Both the position numbers and the translations under genes were made by a program. Shown piece after piece: positions 26,637 to 37,099 of a stretch of 64,000 bases of DNA. The notes under the pieces were generated by a model. The model did no database searches. It was not told where the DNA came from and was given only the letters and a program-made list of their open reading frames with translations. The DNA comes from CAILZL01 sp049840395 (lineage in GTDB: Bacteria > Pseudomonadota > Gammaproteobacteria > Steroidobacterales > Steroidobacteraceae): contig JASGLD010000008.1 in the NCBI GenBank assembly GCA_049840395.1, positions 186,001 to 250,000 of the forward strand. Reading direction: 5' to 3'. The number at the start of each line of letters is the position of its first letter. The stretch's first letter is position 1.

Positions 26637-27599
26637 ATGACTATCGTGGATATTTTTTGTGTCAGCAATCTAACCTACGAATACCCCGGGACACGCGCTC
26701 TAGACAACGTTTCTTTCAGCCTTGCCAAAGGCAGCGTAACTGCGTTGGTGGGACCCAATGGTGCCGGCAAAACTACTTTGCTGCGTTGCATGGCGGCATT
26801 GGACGTGCCGTTGGAAGGTCAAATTGAAATCGAAGGTATCAATGTTCTGGAGAATCCACGCGAATGTCATCGCCGTATTGGCTATCTATCCGATTTTTTC
26901 GGCCTCTATGATGCTTTAACAGTTCGTCAAAGCTTGATTTATGCAGGTCTGTCGCAAGGCCTGGATAATGCAGCCGCTCAGGCCGCTGCAACAAATACCG
27001 CAAAACGTCTGCATCTGGAACAGAAACTCGATAGCCGTTGCAGCGAACTATCCCGCGGGCAGCGCCAACGAGCAGCCATCGGTCAGGCACTGATTCATAA
27101 GCCGGCCCTGCTGATTCTTGATGAACCCGCTTCCGGATTGGACCCTGAAGCTCGACATGATCTGGCACTGGTATTTAAGCAGCTGCGCGCAGATGGCATG
27201 ACCCTGATCGTGTCATCGCACATTCTGGCCGAACTGGATGAATACTCCACTCACATGCTGGTGATTCGCGATGGCAAAATCATTGAGAATCGATCACTGG
27301 AACAAAACGCGCCAAGCTCCGATCGCATTCACGTGCAAGTGATCTTTACGGCGCCACCAGCAATGCTCAGCGATGCAATCAGCCATGCCATCGCCTCTCT
27401 CGAAAATACTGAGCTGCTACGTTGCGACCATGAGCGCGCCGTTATTGCCCTAGCCGCCGATAACTTAAGCAAATCGAATTTACTGCGTGCGCTGATCAAC
27501 GCCGGATTGAATGTCATCAGCATGAATGATGATAAGGAGAATCTGCACGAATCCTATTTGCGCAGTCTGAAATCCAATAATCAGAATCAACGAGCATAG
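26637..27599 (+). CDS. ABC transporter ATP-binding protein
   Basis: 320 residues. Walker A GPNGAGKTT (~41-49), signature ELSRGQRQR (~140), Walker B ALLILDEPASGLDPEA and switch VSSHILAELDEY are all intact. A ~90-residue C-terminal extension resembles the regulatory end of ABC-2-type exporter ATPases. Substrate unknown. Start ATG 26637 after AAGGA. It pairs with the membrane gene 10 bases downstream. Confidence 0.9.
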   Translation: MTIVDIFCVSNLTYEYPGTRALDNVSFSLAKGSVTALVGPNGAGKTTLLRCMAALDVPLEGQIEIEGINVLENPRECHRRIGYLSDFFGLYDALTVRQSLIYAGLSQGLDNAAAQAAATNTAKRLHLEQKLDSRCSELSRGQRQRAAIGQALIHKPALLILDEPASGLDPEARHDLALVFKQLRADGMTLIVSSHILAELDEYSTHMLVIRDGKIIENRSLEQNAPSSDRIHVQVIFTAPPAMLSDAISHAIASLENTELLRCDHERAVIALAADNLSKSNLLRALINAGLNVISMNDDKENLHESYLRSLKSNNQNQRA

Positions 27600-27609
27600 G
27601 AATCCGCCA

Positions 27610-28923
27610 ATGAATCCGGAGTTGCGCCGCAATTTATGGCTTGAAATCACCGTACACCGTTTGCTGGGTGTGCCACTGATCATGGGACTGATTTTTCTGG
27701 CATTGGCCGCCGTTGATGAAGGCGATACCTTGGCCCGCATCAGTTCGGCGGCGCTCGGCGGATTCTGCGTGATGAGCCTGTTATGGGGAACCCGCCTGGC
27801 CAGCAATTCGGTGATTGACGAAATAGCCGACAAGACCTGGGATTGGCAACGCCTATCGACGCTTTCACCCTGGACTATGACCTGGGGTAAGTTGTTCGGC
27901 AGCACGGCCTTTGCCTGGTATGGAGGTACGCTATGCCTGCTGGTGTTTCTTGCCACCGCATCCACCGTGCAGTTCGGCGCGCCACTCCGCCTCGGCGTCA
28001 GCCTGATTTTTATCACGATTGCATTACATGCCATCGGCATGGCATTGGCACTGCACACCTCCAAACAAGGTGTGGCGCCGAAACGCCGCTCTATCGGCCT
28101 GTTGTTGATATTGGTGTTAATCAATATCGGCGCAGTCCTCGCCGGCAGAGGCTGGAATAGCAATCAATACTCAACCTGGTATGCCGTCAGTTTTGACTCG
28201 ATGAATTTTCTGTTGTGTTCATCCATCATCTTTGCCGGCTGGGCCGTTCTCGGCGCATACCGTGCCATGTGTCAAAGCTTGATGGTGCGCACCACGCCTT
28301 GGGCATGGTTGCTGTTTCTAAGCTTCCTCACCGTTTATTGCGCAGGATTTGTTTGGGGCCCGCTACGGGACATCGTGTCCTTACCTACCGTGTGGGCATG
28401 GATCGGCCTGGCCTGGGGTCTACTGTTTACCTACGTAATGATGTTTACCGAAATGACCGGCCCAACAGTCATTCGACGCATTACCTGGAAAATGCAACTG
28501 GGCGAGTGGCGCCGCAGTTTTGAAGAACTGCCCTGCTGGCCCGTTACCTGGATTTTCACTGCAATCTGCGCAGTGGTGGTGACTGCAACAGGCTTTGACG
28601 GCGGCTACATCGGCATGCGTGAAAAAATCACGCTGGCGCCCATTCCATTGACGCTATTAGCAGCGCGCGATGCCGGCATTCTGATGTTCTTTCTTGCCGC
28701 ACCTCAGCCCAAACGCGCAGTTGGCACGACCATTATTTATATCGTGATCCTCAGCTGGATATTGCCGTTCATGTTGAACGCCATGGACATGCCGCGTCTG
28801 TCGCAATTTATCCTGCCTTTTGGCAACGGCAGTACAGCGCTGCAACTGACCGGCGCGACGCTACAGGCCATCATTGCCCTGGCTCTGGCATGGCGACGCA
28901 TCCGCAACAGCTTTACAGCCTAG
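27610..28923 (+). CDS. ABC-2-like membrane subunit, function unknown
   Basis: 437 residues with about ten hydrophobic segments, no signal peptide and no enzyme motif. A soluble stretch around residues 280-310 (RRITWKMQLGEWRRSFEELPCW) separates two membrane halves. By position, it is the permease of the preceding ATPase, forming a two-gene exporter. I do not recognise a named family. Start ATG 27610 follows AGGAATCCGCCA. Confidence 0.8.
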   Translation: MNPELRRNLWLEITVHRLLGVPLIMGLIFLALAAVDEGDTLARISSAALGGFCVMSLLWGTRLASNSVIDEIADKTWDWQRLSTLSPWTMTWGKLFGSTAFAWYGGTLCLLVFLATASTVQFGAPLRLGVSLIFITIALHAIGMALALHTSKQGVAPKRRSIGLLLILVLINIGAVLAGRGWNSNQYSTWYAVSFDSMNFLLCSSIIFAGWAVLGAYRAMCQSLMVRTTPWAWLLFLSFLTVYCAGFVWGPLRDIVSLPTVWAWIGLAWGLLFTYVMMFTEMTGPTVIRRITWKMQLGEWRRSFEELPCWPVTWIFTAICAVVVTATGFDGGYIGMREKITLAPIPLTLLAARDAGILMFFLAAPQPKRAVGTTIIYIVILSWILPFMLNAMDMPRLSQFILPFGNGSTALQLTGATLQAIIALALAWRRIRNSFTA

Positions 28924-28993
28924 CCACGCGCCCGAACGAACCATCGCTGAGACCACTGAGTAAGCCCTGAATGAACCCTTAGTGAGCCTGGGC

Positions 28994-29716
28994 TCACCCG
29001 GCCAGCTCCACCCAAGTCGCCACACCCATCGCGCACTGCTCGCCGTCTTCATCGAACAAGGCCGTCCCCACTTTGTGTTTACGGCCTTCGATCAATATCT
29101 GCCAGCCGATGATCACGCAGGGTTCTTCGATATGCACCTGACGATCAATGTGCACGGCCAGCTCACCGAGCACAGCGGTGCGACCGGGCGTCACCGACGC
29201 GAAGTACCCCGGACAATCCAGCGCCGCCCAGATGAATTCCGGACGTACTCGATTGCTTTCGTTGCCATGCGCCAGCGCAGCATGCGGCAACCAGGGAGCC
29301 GCAACGATATTGGAATCCGGCAGCTTGCCGGCAAAGATACGCAGCCCTTCATTCACTGCACGCTGTGGTCCGCAGACAAAACAATTCGGAAAGGCGTGTT
29401 TGTGGTGACCGGAGAAGTGCACCGAGGCATCCAGCGCCTGTAGATAGCTGGGTGGTTTGGGCACATGGGTATGTTGGCGCGTGTGCTGATGCGCCACATT
29501 CGCGGCGGCGATTAGTTGCTCTTCCAGTTTGAGATGCCACTTACCGGACACGGTGTCGAACACCAGCTCCATGTCAATATCCAGCGGCGGCGGTTTGTAT
29601 AAGCGCACACTCAGCGGCTGATTGACTGCAGCCGCCATCAAGCCACAGACATAGCCGCCATTGGCCGAACCAGGCGGGCCGTTAAAACAGGCATCGACAC
29701 GGATTTGCGCACTCAC
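28994..29716 (-). CDS. Hotdog-fold thioesterase-like protein with a Cys motif
   Basis: 240 residues. N-terminal FNGPPGSANGGYVCGLMAAAV resembles the start of hotdog thioesterase domains, and the C-terminal half has a second hotdog-like segment (AVHIDRQVHIEEPCVIIGWQI). Between them FPNCFVCGPQR carries a CxxC that could bind metal. Probably acts on an acyl-CoA or another thioester; substrate unknown. Start is GTG 29716, preceded by CGAGGCG; no ATG start fits the conserved N-terminus. Confidence 0.7.
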   Translation of the reverse strand: MSAQIRVDACFNGPPGSANGGYVCGLMAAAVNQPLSVRLYKPPPLDIDMELVFDTVSGKWHLKLEEQLIAAANVAHQHTRQHTHVPKPPSYLQALDASVHFSGHHKHAFPNCFVCGPQRAVNEGLRIFAGKLPDSNIVAAPWLPHAALAHGNESNRVRPEFIWAALDCPGYFASVTPGRTAVLGELAVHIDRQVHIEEPCVIIGWQILIEGRKHKVGTALFDEDGEQCAMGVATWVELAG

Positions 29717-29811
29717 TCACGCCTCGGCTGGAAATGCTGCAACAGGTATGCAGCATTCTGCCGCAGCTGCGCCGCGTCAAGCGCGGCATGCACCAGCTTG
29801 CCTAAGGCTTA

Positions 29812-30465
29812 TTAACTGGGGCGTGATTCGCGCGCGGAACTCAGCGCCGCCCACAGTAGCGGCAGCAGCGACACCACAATGATGGCGATGGTCACTACGC
29901 CGAAGTTGTTCTTGATGACGGGCACATTACCGAACAGGTAGCCGCCCCAGATAAAAGCCGTCACCCAGCCCATACCGCCCAGCAGGTTGAACTTCAGAAA
30001 TTGCAACGGCTGCATGCGCCCCACGCCAGCCACGAAGGGCGCGAAGGTACGAATGATCGGCAGGAAGCGCGACAACACAATCGCCATGCCGCCGTGCTTG
30101 TCGTAAAAGGCCTGGGTCTTGTGCAGGTATTCCTGTTTGAGCCAGCGGAACTGACCGCTGAAGGCGCGCGGACCAATGTAGCCACCGATGCGAAAGTTCG
30201 TTTCATTACCCAGCACCGCCGCCACCATCAGCAACACCCAGATGAGCGGCGCACTCAAGGTGCCGGTTTGATCCACCGCAGCCAGCGCACCCACGGCAAA
30301 CAGCAGCGAATCGCCGGGCAGAAACGGCGTGACCACCAGACCGGTTTCCGCGAATACGATCAGGAACAGAATGGCGTACACCCAGTACTGGTAAGCGGCA
30401 ACCAGTTCGGTGAGATGCTTGTCGAGGTGCAGGATCAAGTCCAGCAACACTTTCAACAATTCCAT
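29812..30465 (-). CDS. DedA-family membrane protein
   Basis: 217 residues. The DedA core is clear: FAETGLVVTPFLPGDSLLF (~40-58) and SRFLPIIRTFAPFVAGVGRM (~135-154), with hydrophobic helices at both ends. DedA proteins act as undecaprenyl-phosphate or phospholipid translocases and support envelope homeostasis. It is 18 bases downstream of panD on the same strand. Confidence 0.92.
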   Translation of the reverse strand: MELLKVLLDLILHLDKHLTELVAAYQYWVYAILFLIVFAETGLVVTPFLPGDSLLFAVGALAAVDQTGTLSAPLIWVLLMVAAVLGNETNFRIGGYIGPRAFSGQFRWLKQEYLHKTQAFYDKHGGMAIVLSRFLPIIRTFAPFVAGVGRMQPLQFLKFNLLGGMGWVTAFIWGGYLFGNVPVIKNNFGVVTIAIIVVSLLPLLWAALSSARESRPS

Positions 30466-30483
30466 CGGATACTCGCTTTGCGC

Positions 30484-30855
30484 TTAGGCGGCTTGAGCGT
30501 GCTTGATACGGGCGATGCGATTGTCTGCGTCGAGCAGCACGATGGTCGGCTGGTAGCTGGCCAGCTCAGCCTCGGAATAAGTGGAATAGGCGCAAATGAT
30601 CAGCAAGTCGCCCAGCGCTGCTTTGCGCGCCGCCGCGCCATTTAGCGAAATTTCGCCCGACCCACGCGCCGCCTTGATGATGTAGGTGGTGAAACGCTCG
30701 CCGTTATTGATGTTGTACAGCTCGATGTACTGAAACTCACGCAGACCGGCCGCTTCCAGCAACGCCTCGTCGATCCCACACGAACCTTCGTATTGAAGAT
30801 CGGCTTGGGTCACCGTGGCGCGGTGCAGTTTGGCCTGGAGCATGGTGCGCAGCAT
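30484..30855 (-). CDS. panD: Aspartate 1-decarboxylase PanD (pyruvoyl proenzyme)
   Basis: 123 residues. MLRTMLQAKLHRATVTQADLQYEGS is diagnostic; self-cleavage is expected between G24 and S25, giving the pyruvoyl group on Ser25. GERFTTYIIKAARGSGEISLNGAAA follows. It makes beta-alanine for pantothenate and CoA. Length matches E. coli PanD (126). Other pan genes are not in the window. Confidence 0.96.
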   Translation of the reverse strand: MLRTMLQAKLHRATVTQADLQYEGSCGIDEALLEAAGLREFQYIELYNINNGERFTTYIIKAARGSGEISLNGAAARKAALGDLLIICAYSTYSEAELASYQPTIVLLDADNRIARIKHAQAA

Positions 30856-31122
30856 AAGTACCGGACAGATCAGGAATTTCGGGTCGTCACGTTGCAGTGC
30901 AGGGACAACGCTGTCAAGTGCGCCAAGTGATGAGCAAGCACGACAATGAAAGGCCGTCCGTGCGACTCGCGCAGGTCACTGCAAACACATTACGGCAAAT
31001 CCCAGGTCAAGCTTCCCGTTGTACAGCCGATGCATGCACAGTCGCATCCTCGTCACTCATGCATGCAAGCTGCCTCCACCCTTTCCATCAACGCTATCGG
31101 CGCTCTAAGAAACATCCCCAGG

Positions 31123-31416
31123 ATGAGTCTGTGCTGGCTCGCGGCGGTGTGCCTGGTCTGGCGTAATGAGCTGCTGACCCTCTCCTTGCCGCAAATAGTC
31201 GGGATGCTGCTGATGAGTTCGCTGGCTGTAACACTACTGGGCATGGTCGCCACCACGCTGCGCAATCGTCCGTCGGTCGCCCAAGCCCTGGCCTGCCAGT
31301 GGCAGGACCCGTTGCAGCGCTTCATTCCCGCCAAGCTGCTACTGGCCGGCGTAACTGCCATCGAACTGCTGTTCGCGCTGTCGCTGGTCCAGCTTCTCAA
31401 ACCGCTGCTCGACTAG
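31123..31416 (+). CDS. Small hypothetical membrane protein
   Basis: About 97 residues with two or three hydrophobic helices (LCWLAAVCLVW; LPQIVGMLLMSSLAVTLLGMVATTL; KLLLAGVTAIELLFALSLVQLL). Codon use downstream of 31123 matches neighbouring genes, but upstream in-frame sequence does not look coding. The start is uncertain: ATG 31123 has AGG directly abutting it; ATG 31060 is possible. I do not recognise a family. The ~260 bases between panD and this gene hold nothing else I can support. Confidence 0.5.
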   Translation: MSLCWLAAVCLVWRNELLTLSLPQIVGMLLMSSLAVTLLGMVATTLRNRPSVAQALACQWQDPLQRFIPAKLLLAGVTAIELLFALSLVQLLKPLLD

Positions 31417-31442
31417 ACCCCGCTTTTCTTGAGGGTCTTTTA
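31415..31442 (+). terminator. Possible intrinsic terminator
   Basis: AGACCC (31415-31420), a 12-base loop, GGGTCT (31433-31438), then TTTTA. The stem overlaps the stop codon of the small membrane protein. The stem is short (6 bp), so termination is only moderately likely. Confidence 0.45.
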
Positions 31443-31583
31443 TGGGGGCCAGATGTGATGGCTCTCTCAGCTCCAGCAGCCGGACGCCGACCTTACTAGG
31501 TCAGGCTTTCCCTCAGTTCCTATACTGCGACACAACATAACAAGCTCGGTATGCATCGAGCGCTGTGTAGCCCCAGGAATCTC

Positions 31584-33046
<1,463 letters not shown>

Positions 33047-33053
<7 letters not shown>

Positions 33054-33370
33054 TCGGCACGCCACATCTTGCTGGTGATGCGTCGGAAGGTGCCGTCGGG
33101 CATGGTGACGCAGGAATGAAAGGTGTGAGTGTTGAAGTCTTCAACATGCACCACGGTAAGATGATCGGCTTCCTGCCAGGACACTAGAAAAATGCCGGGC
33201 GCCAGCTGCTCGGTTTCGATGGCCACCGTGTCCGCCTCACCCGCTCGCGGACCGGTCATCACCTGGTAACGCATAGTGTCGGCCGCGGGATAACTCTGCC
33301 TAACCTGGGCGACACCGATATCGAAAATGTAAGTCTGGCCGATTGCCGGATAATTGCTTGCGTCACTCAT
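33047..33370 (-). CDS. MoaF-related domain protein
   Basis: 107 residues. The pattern GQTYIFDIGVAQVRQSYPAADTMRYQV, then FLVSWQEADHLTVVHVEDFNTHTFHSCVTMPDG, fits the lipocalin-like MoaF-related fold. No signal peptide. It lies 39 bases after trpA on the same strand, so it could be read as the last gene of the trp transcript; nothing in the sequence ties it to tryptophan. Confidence 0.7.
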
Positions 33371-33409
33371 CGTAGCGACCTCAGGGTTATCTCAACCGTG
33401 GCAACTCTA

Positions 33410-34180
33410 TCAGGCCAGCAAGCTGCGCAGGAAGGCCACCGGATCTTCGCCACGCTCCAGCACTTCCACCAGCGCTGAGCCCACCACCACGCCATCCACA
33501 TGGCCAGTCATCAACTTCACCTGTTCGCTACTGCGAATACCAAAACCGGCGCACACCGGCACATGCGCAACTTTTTTGACGCGATCCATGTAAGCCAGCA
33601 CGTCGTTGGGTACAGCAACATTCTTACCGGTGGTGCCGGTCATCGTGACAGCGTAGACGAAGCCTTCCGCCTTCTTGCACAACATGGCCAAACGTTCATC
33701 CGGGGTTACCGGCGTGACCATCTGCACCAATGCCAGACCCTGTGTATCCAGGGCTGCGCGAATATCCTCGCTTTCTTCATGCGGCAGGTCCGGCACAATG
33801 AAACCAGAGACGCCAGCTTCACGCGCCGCCTGCGGCAGACGATCGAAACCATAGGCCAGCAACGGATTGAGATAGCTCATCAGCAGAATCGGCGCCTTGG
33901 GTTTCTGTGGCGCATTTTTAAGCGTGCTTAGAATCCATTTGAGCGACACGCCCTTTGCCAACGCAGCACGACTGGAGCGTTGAATGGTCAGACCATCCGC
34001 CATGGGATCGGAGAACGGCACGCCAATCTCCACTACATCGGCAACATCAGCCACCTTGCACAACAATTGATGAAAGTTATCCGGCTCGGGAAACCCGCCG
34101 GTGAGAAAGGCCACGATGGCGGGACGACCGCCGGCCTGGGCGTTGCGGATGGAGAGAGCAATTTGTTCACGTGGCAGCAT
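33410..34180 (-). CDS. trpA: Tryptophan synthase alpha subunit TrpA
   Basis: 256-residue TIM barrel. Catalytic Glu and Asp are in VVEIGVPFSDPMADGLTIQ; VYAVTMTGTTGK forms the phosphate site, and VCAGFGIRSSEQ follows. It cleaves indole-3-glycerol phosphate to indole, which is channelled to TrpB. Last trp gene, 33 bases after trpB. Confidence 0.96.
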   Translation of the reverse strand: MLPREQIALSIRNAQAGGRPAIVAFLTGGFPEPDNFHQLLCKVADVADVVEIGVPFSDPMADGLTIQRSSRAALAKGVSLKWILSTLKNAPQKPKAPILLMSYLNPLLAYGFDRLPQAAREAGVSGFIVPDLPHEESEDIRAALDTQGLALVQMVTPVTPDERLAMLCKKAEGFVYAVTMTGTTGKNVAVPNDVLAYMDRVKKVAHVPVCAGFGIRSSEQVKLMTGHVDGVVVGSALVEVLERGEDPVAFLRSLLA

Positions 34181-34213
34181 CGAAATTATTCCAACAAACT
34201 AATCTTCGAATGA

Positions 34214-35458
34214 TTAAATCTTTCCCAACAACACGGTGCGTTGCAGCGTAGGCATGTCCTTATCGCCGCGACCGGAAAGCCCAATCAGAATTTTCTTGCC
34301 TGGATTTTCTTTAGCCCAACGACGCGCGCCCGCAAGCGCATGCGATGACTCCACGGCCGGCAGAATACCTTCTGAAGCACAGCATTCTTCTAAAGCGTTC
34401 AACGCGTCATCATCTTCAATGCCTTCGTAGCGCACACGACCCACGGCTTGCAGCAAGGCATGCTCCGGCCCCACACCTGGATAGTCGAGACCAGCAGATA
34501 CCGAATGTGTTTCTTGAATCTGGCCGTTCTCATCCTGCAGCAACATCGAGTAACAACCCTGCAGCACGCCCGGACGACCATAGGCCAGCGAAGCGGCGTT
34601 CTGTCCCAGACCAACGCCGATGCCGCCGGCTTCGATACCGATCAGTTGTACTGAAGTGTCTTTAACGAAGGGATGGAACATGCCGATGGCGTTGGAACCG
34701 CCACCCACGCAAGCGATAGCCACATCCGGCAAGCCGCCGGCTTTGGCCAGCATCTGTTCGCGCGCTTCGCGACCAATGATGGCCTGTAGTTCACGCACGA
34801 TGTAAGGATAGGGATGCGGACCAATGGCCGACCCCAGACAGTAGTAAGTGCCATTCGGATCGCTCACCCAATCGCGCAACGCTTCATCCACCGCGGCACG
34901 CAGTGTCTTATCGCCGCTGGTGACCGGCGTAACCGTTGCACCCAGCAATTTCATGCGACCGACATTGGGCGCCTGACGCTCCATGTCCACTGCACCCATG
35001 TATACGGTGCAAGGCAAACCGACACGCGCACATGCCGCGGCAGAAGCCACGCCATGTTGACCCGCGCCCGTTTCTGCAATCACGCGCTTGGCACCAAGCT
35101 TTTTGGCCAGCAACACCTGACCGATGGAGTTATTGATCTTGTGCGCACCGGTGTGCGCCAGATCTTCGCGCTTCAACCACACTTCCGCGCCCCAACGCTT
35201 GGACAGCGTGCGCGCATAGGTCAATGCAGTGGGACGACCGATCCAGTCGCGCAGCTCGGCCTGGTACTCGGCTTGAAACTCCGGATCGTGCAGGTAGCGC
35301 TTCACGCCCTCTTCCAAACGATTCAGCGCCGGCACCAAAGTCTCGGGGATGTAACGACCGCCGAATGGACCGAAGCGGCCCTGTTCGTCCGGATACACAT
35401 CGTTCATGACATTGGCCAGCAAGGCCTGCTTGTCCAATGTATTGCTTACTGCTTTCAT
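34214..35458 (-). CDS. trpB: Tryptophan synthase beta subunit TrpB
   Basis: 414-residue PLP enzyme. FGPFGGRYIPETLVPAL at the N-terminus and the PLP lysine in HTGAHKINNSIGQ are diagnostic; AETGAGQHG and CVGGGSNAIGMFHPF (phosphate cup) are intact. It condenses indole with serine. Length is typical (~400). ATG 35458 is chosen over a GTG/ATG just upstream, because TTTGGAG lies at proper distance and the extra residues are not conserved. Confidence 0.96.
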   Translation of the reverse strand: MKAVSNTLDKQALLANVMNDVYPDEQGRFGPFGGRYIPETLVPALNRLEEGVKRYLHDPEFQAEYQAELRDWIGRPTALTYARTLSKRWGAEVWLKREDLAHTGAHKINNSIGQVLLAKKLGAKRVIAETGAGQHGVASAAACARVGLPCTVYMGAVDMERQAPNVGRMKLLGATVTPVTSGDKTLRAAVDEALRDWVSDPNGTYYCLGSAIGPHPYPYIVRELQAIIGREAREQMLAKAGGLPDVAIACVGGGSNAIGMFHPFVKDTSVQLIGIEAGGIGVGLGQNAASLAYGRPGVLQGCYSMLLQDENGQIQETHSVSAGLDYPGVGPEHALLQAVGRVRYEGIEDDDALNALEECCASEGILPAVESSHALAGARRWAKENPGKKILIGLSGRGDKDMPTLQRTVLLGKI

Positions 35459-35486
35459 CGCATCACTCCAAACCAAACCTTCTCTT

Positions 35487-35540
35487 GTAGGTCGGGTTTT
35501 AACCCGACTCTTTCAGATGTCGGGTTAAAACCCGACCTAC
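35487..35540. repeat. REP-like element between trpF and trpB
   Basis: Two facing units, GTAGGTCGGGTTTTAACCCGAC and GTCGGGTTAAAACCCGACCTAC, separated by ten bases. Each unit is itself palindromic and the whole is a larger inverted repeat. It lies in the 98-base trpF-trpB gap inside the operon. The GTAGG tag is shared with 16017-16084 and 18737-18760. Confidence 0.85.
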
Positions 35541-35556
35541 AATCCGCACCACCGCA

Positions 35557-36147
35557 TCAAGCGCTGACAGCGCGCACGGCTTTCACAAATGCCTGCATTT
35601 TTTCCGGGCTCTTCAGCCCCGGCACGGCCTCGATGCCGCTACTCACATCCACACCGAAAGGCCGCACTGCCGCGATGGCCTCAGCCACATTCTCCGGCGA
35701 CAAACCACCGGCCAGAATCAATTCGCCCTGTGTAGCCAATTGTGCCGCCTGCAACCAATCGGCCGTCTCACCCGTGCCGCTTTTCGGACCTTCGAATAAA
35801 AAGCGTTTGGCCAATCCGGCAGGCACCGCATGACCGGCGCGCATGACCGGCAACACCATCAATGACTGCGGCAACACCAGTTCTTCCAGATCCTGCCAAT
35901 CGGTTTGCAGTATGTCCGGCTGGAACACACTCAACACTTCATCCACTTCAATCTGCGTGGGATGCAACATCACCGCCACGCGCGCGACATGACCGGGCAC
36001 ATCTGCCGCCAATTGCACCGCCTGATTGGCAGATACCTGGCGCTTTGATTTAGCGAACACAAAGCCCACTGCATCCACACCGGTGGCTACGGCGGTGCGC
36101 ACCGCCAAGGCCGTTGTCATGCCGCACATCTTGATCCACATGCTCAT
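35557..36147 (-). CDS. trpF: Phosphoribosylanthranilate isomerase TrpF (divergent)
   Basis: 196-residue small TIM barrel. The catalytic Cys is C8 in WIKMCGMTT. GVDAVGFVFAKSKRQVS, LAGGLSPENVAEAI and GVDVSSGIEAVPGLKSPEKM are typical. Two deviations: the usual QLHG block reads LQTDWQDL, and the residue expected to be the catalytic Asp appears as E119 in LFEGPKSGTGE. It performs the Amadori rearrangement of phosphoribosylanthranilate. 11 bases after trpC. Confidence 0.93.
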   Translation of the reverse strand: MSMWIKMCGMTTALAVRTAVATGVDAVGFVFAKSKRQVSANQAVQLAADVPGHVARVAVMLHPTQIEVDEVLSVFQPDILQTDWQDLEELVLPQSLMVLPVMRAGHAVPAGLAKRFLFEGPKSGTGETADWLQAAQLATQGELILAGGLSPENVAEAIAAVRPFGVDVSSGIEAVPGLKSPEKMQAFVKAVRAVSA

Positions 36148-36158
36148 GCGCTCGTGGA

Positions 36159-37037
36159 TCAGGTCTTGGGCAGATCGGCGGCGAAGAGCTCCATGCCCTG
36201 CGTGCGTTTAGCCAGCGCCACTTCACGTCCGGCACTCAACAGTTCACCGGCCAGCTTGCGCGGATCGGGACTGTTCATCAGCGTCGTACCCACTAACGCA
36301 ACCTGGTATCCCATCTGCACCACGCGCTTCGCATCGTCGACATTGCTTACGCCGCTTTCGGCCACCTTCGGATAACCCTGGGGCAACAACTCCACCCATT
36401 CGGCAAAGCGTTCGAAATTCACTTTCAGTGTTTGCAGATCGCGGCAATTGATGCCCACCAGGATCTGTTCGGTATGCTGCTTGCGCGGCGCCAACACTTC
36501 ATTGATGGCCTTGATGTCATCGGCGTCGAAGGCTTCGATCAGTACGAACATACCCAGCATGGCTGCGCAGTCCAACAAGGCGGTGATGCGGCTTTGATCC
36601 AGCATGCGCGCAATCGCCAGCACGCCACCGGCGCCGGCCACCCGCGCCTCCATCACTTGATAAGGCTCCACCAGGAAATCCTTGCGCATGGTGGGCACGT
36701 TGAGCGGCGTCAACACTTGAGTGGCCTGCGTGAGATGTGCCAGCTCGCCGCCGAAACGCGTGGGTTCGGTGAGCACGGACACAGCGGCCGCACCGCCCAG
36801 ACCATAGGCCGCCACACGACTTTGTACATCAGTGGTGTTAGCCGACAGATCGCCCATCGAAGGCGAATGCAATTTGCACTCGGCGATCAGATCGAAACCT
36901 TCCGCCGACAGCTTCAGCTTCGGTGCAGCCGGCATGGCATTGGCGCGCGCCCATAGCTCGCTCTCCGGCAGCTGCTGCCTGGCTTGCTCGTAGCGCTCGT
37001 AACTCAAGCGCGCCATGTCTGTTAGTAATCCGGACAT
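36159..37037 (-). CDS. trpC: Indole-3-glycerol phosphate synthase TrpC
   Basis: 292-residue TIM barrel. Active-site blocks are IAECKLHSPSMGDL (the usual second Lys of SPSKG is Met here), PTMRKDFLVEPYQV, VLIEAFDADD, LVGINCRDLQTL and VAESGVSNVDDAKRV. It closes the indole ring. Slightly longer than E. coli's TrpC half (~255-270). Not fused to TrpF, unlike E. coli. Confidence 0.94.
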   Translation of the reverse strand: MSGLLTDMARLSYERYEQARQQLPESELWARANAMPAAPKLKLSAEGFDLIAECKLHSPSMGDLSANTTDVQSRVAAYGLGGAAAVSVLTEPTRFGGELAHLTQATQVLTPLNVPTMRKDFLVEPYQVMEARVAGAGGVLAIARMLDQSRITALLDCAAMLGMFVLIEAFDADDIKAINEVLAPRKQHTEQILVGINCRDLQTLKVNFERFAEWVELLPQGYPKVAESGVSNVDDAKRVVQMGYQVALVGTTLMNSPDPRKLAGELLSAGREVALAKRTQGMELFAADLPKT

Positions 37038-37099
37038 TCAATCTCTCAACACATCACATCATTGATCGAAGCCATGCAAAAGACTGCACTACTCCGCAA

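Noticed and set aside
34814..35833. 339-codon + strand open frame across trpB and trpF
   Set aside because: Antisense to two clearly conserved genes; composition follows their codon periodicity and no family resemblance is seen.
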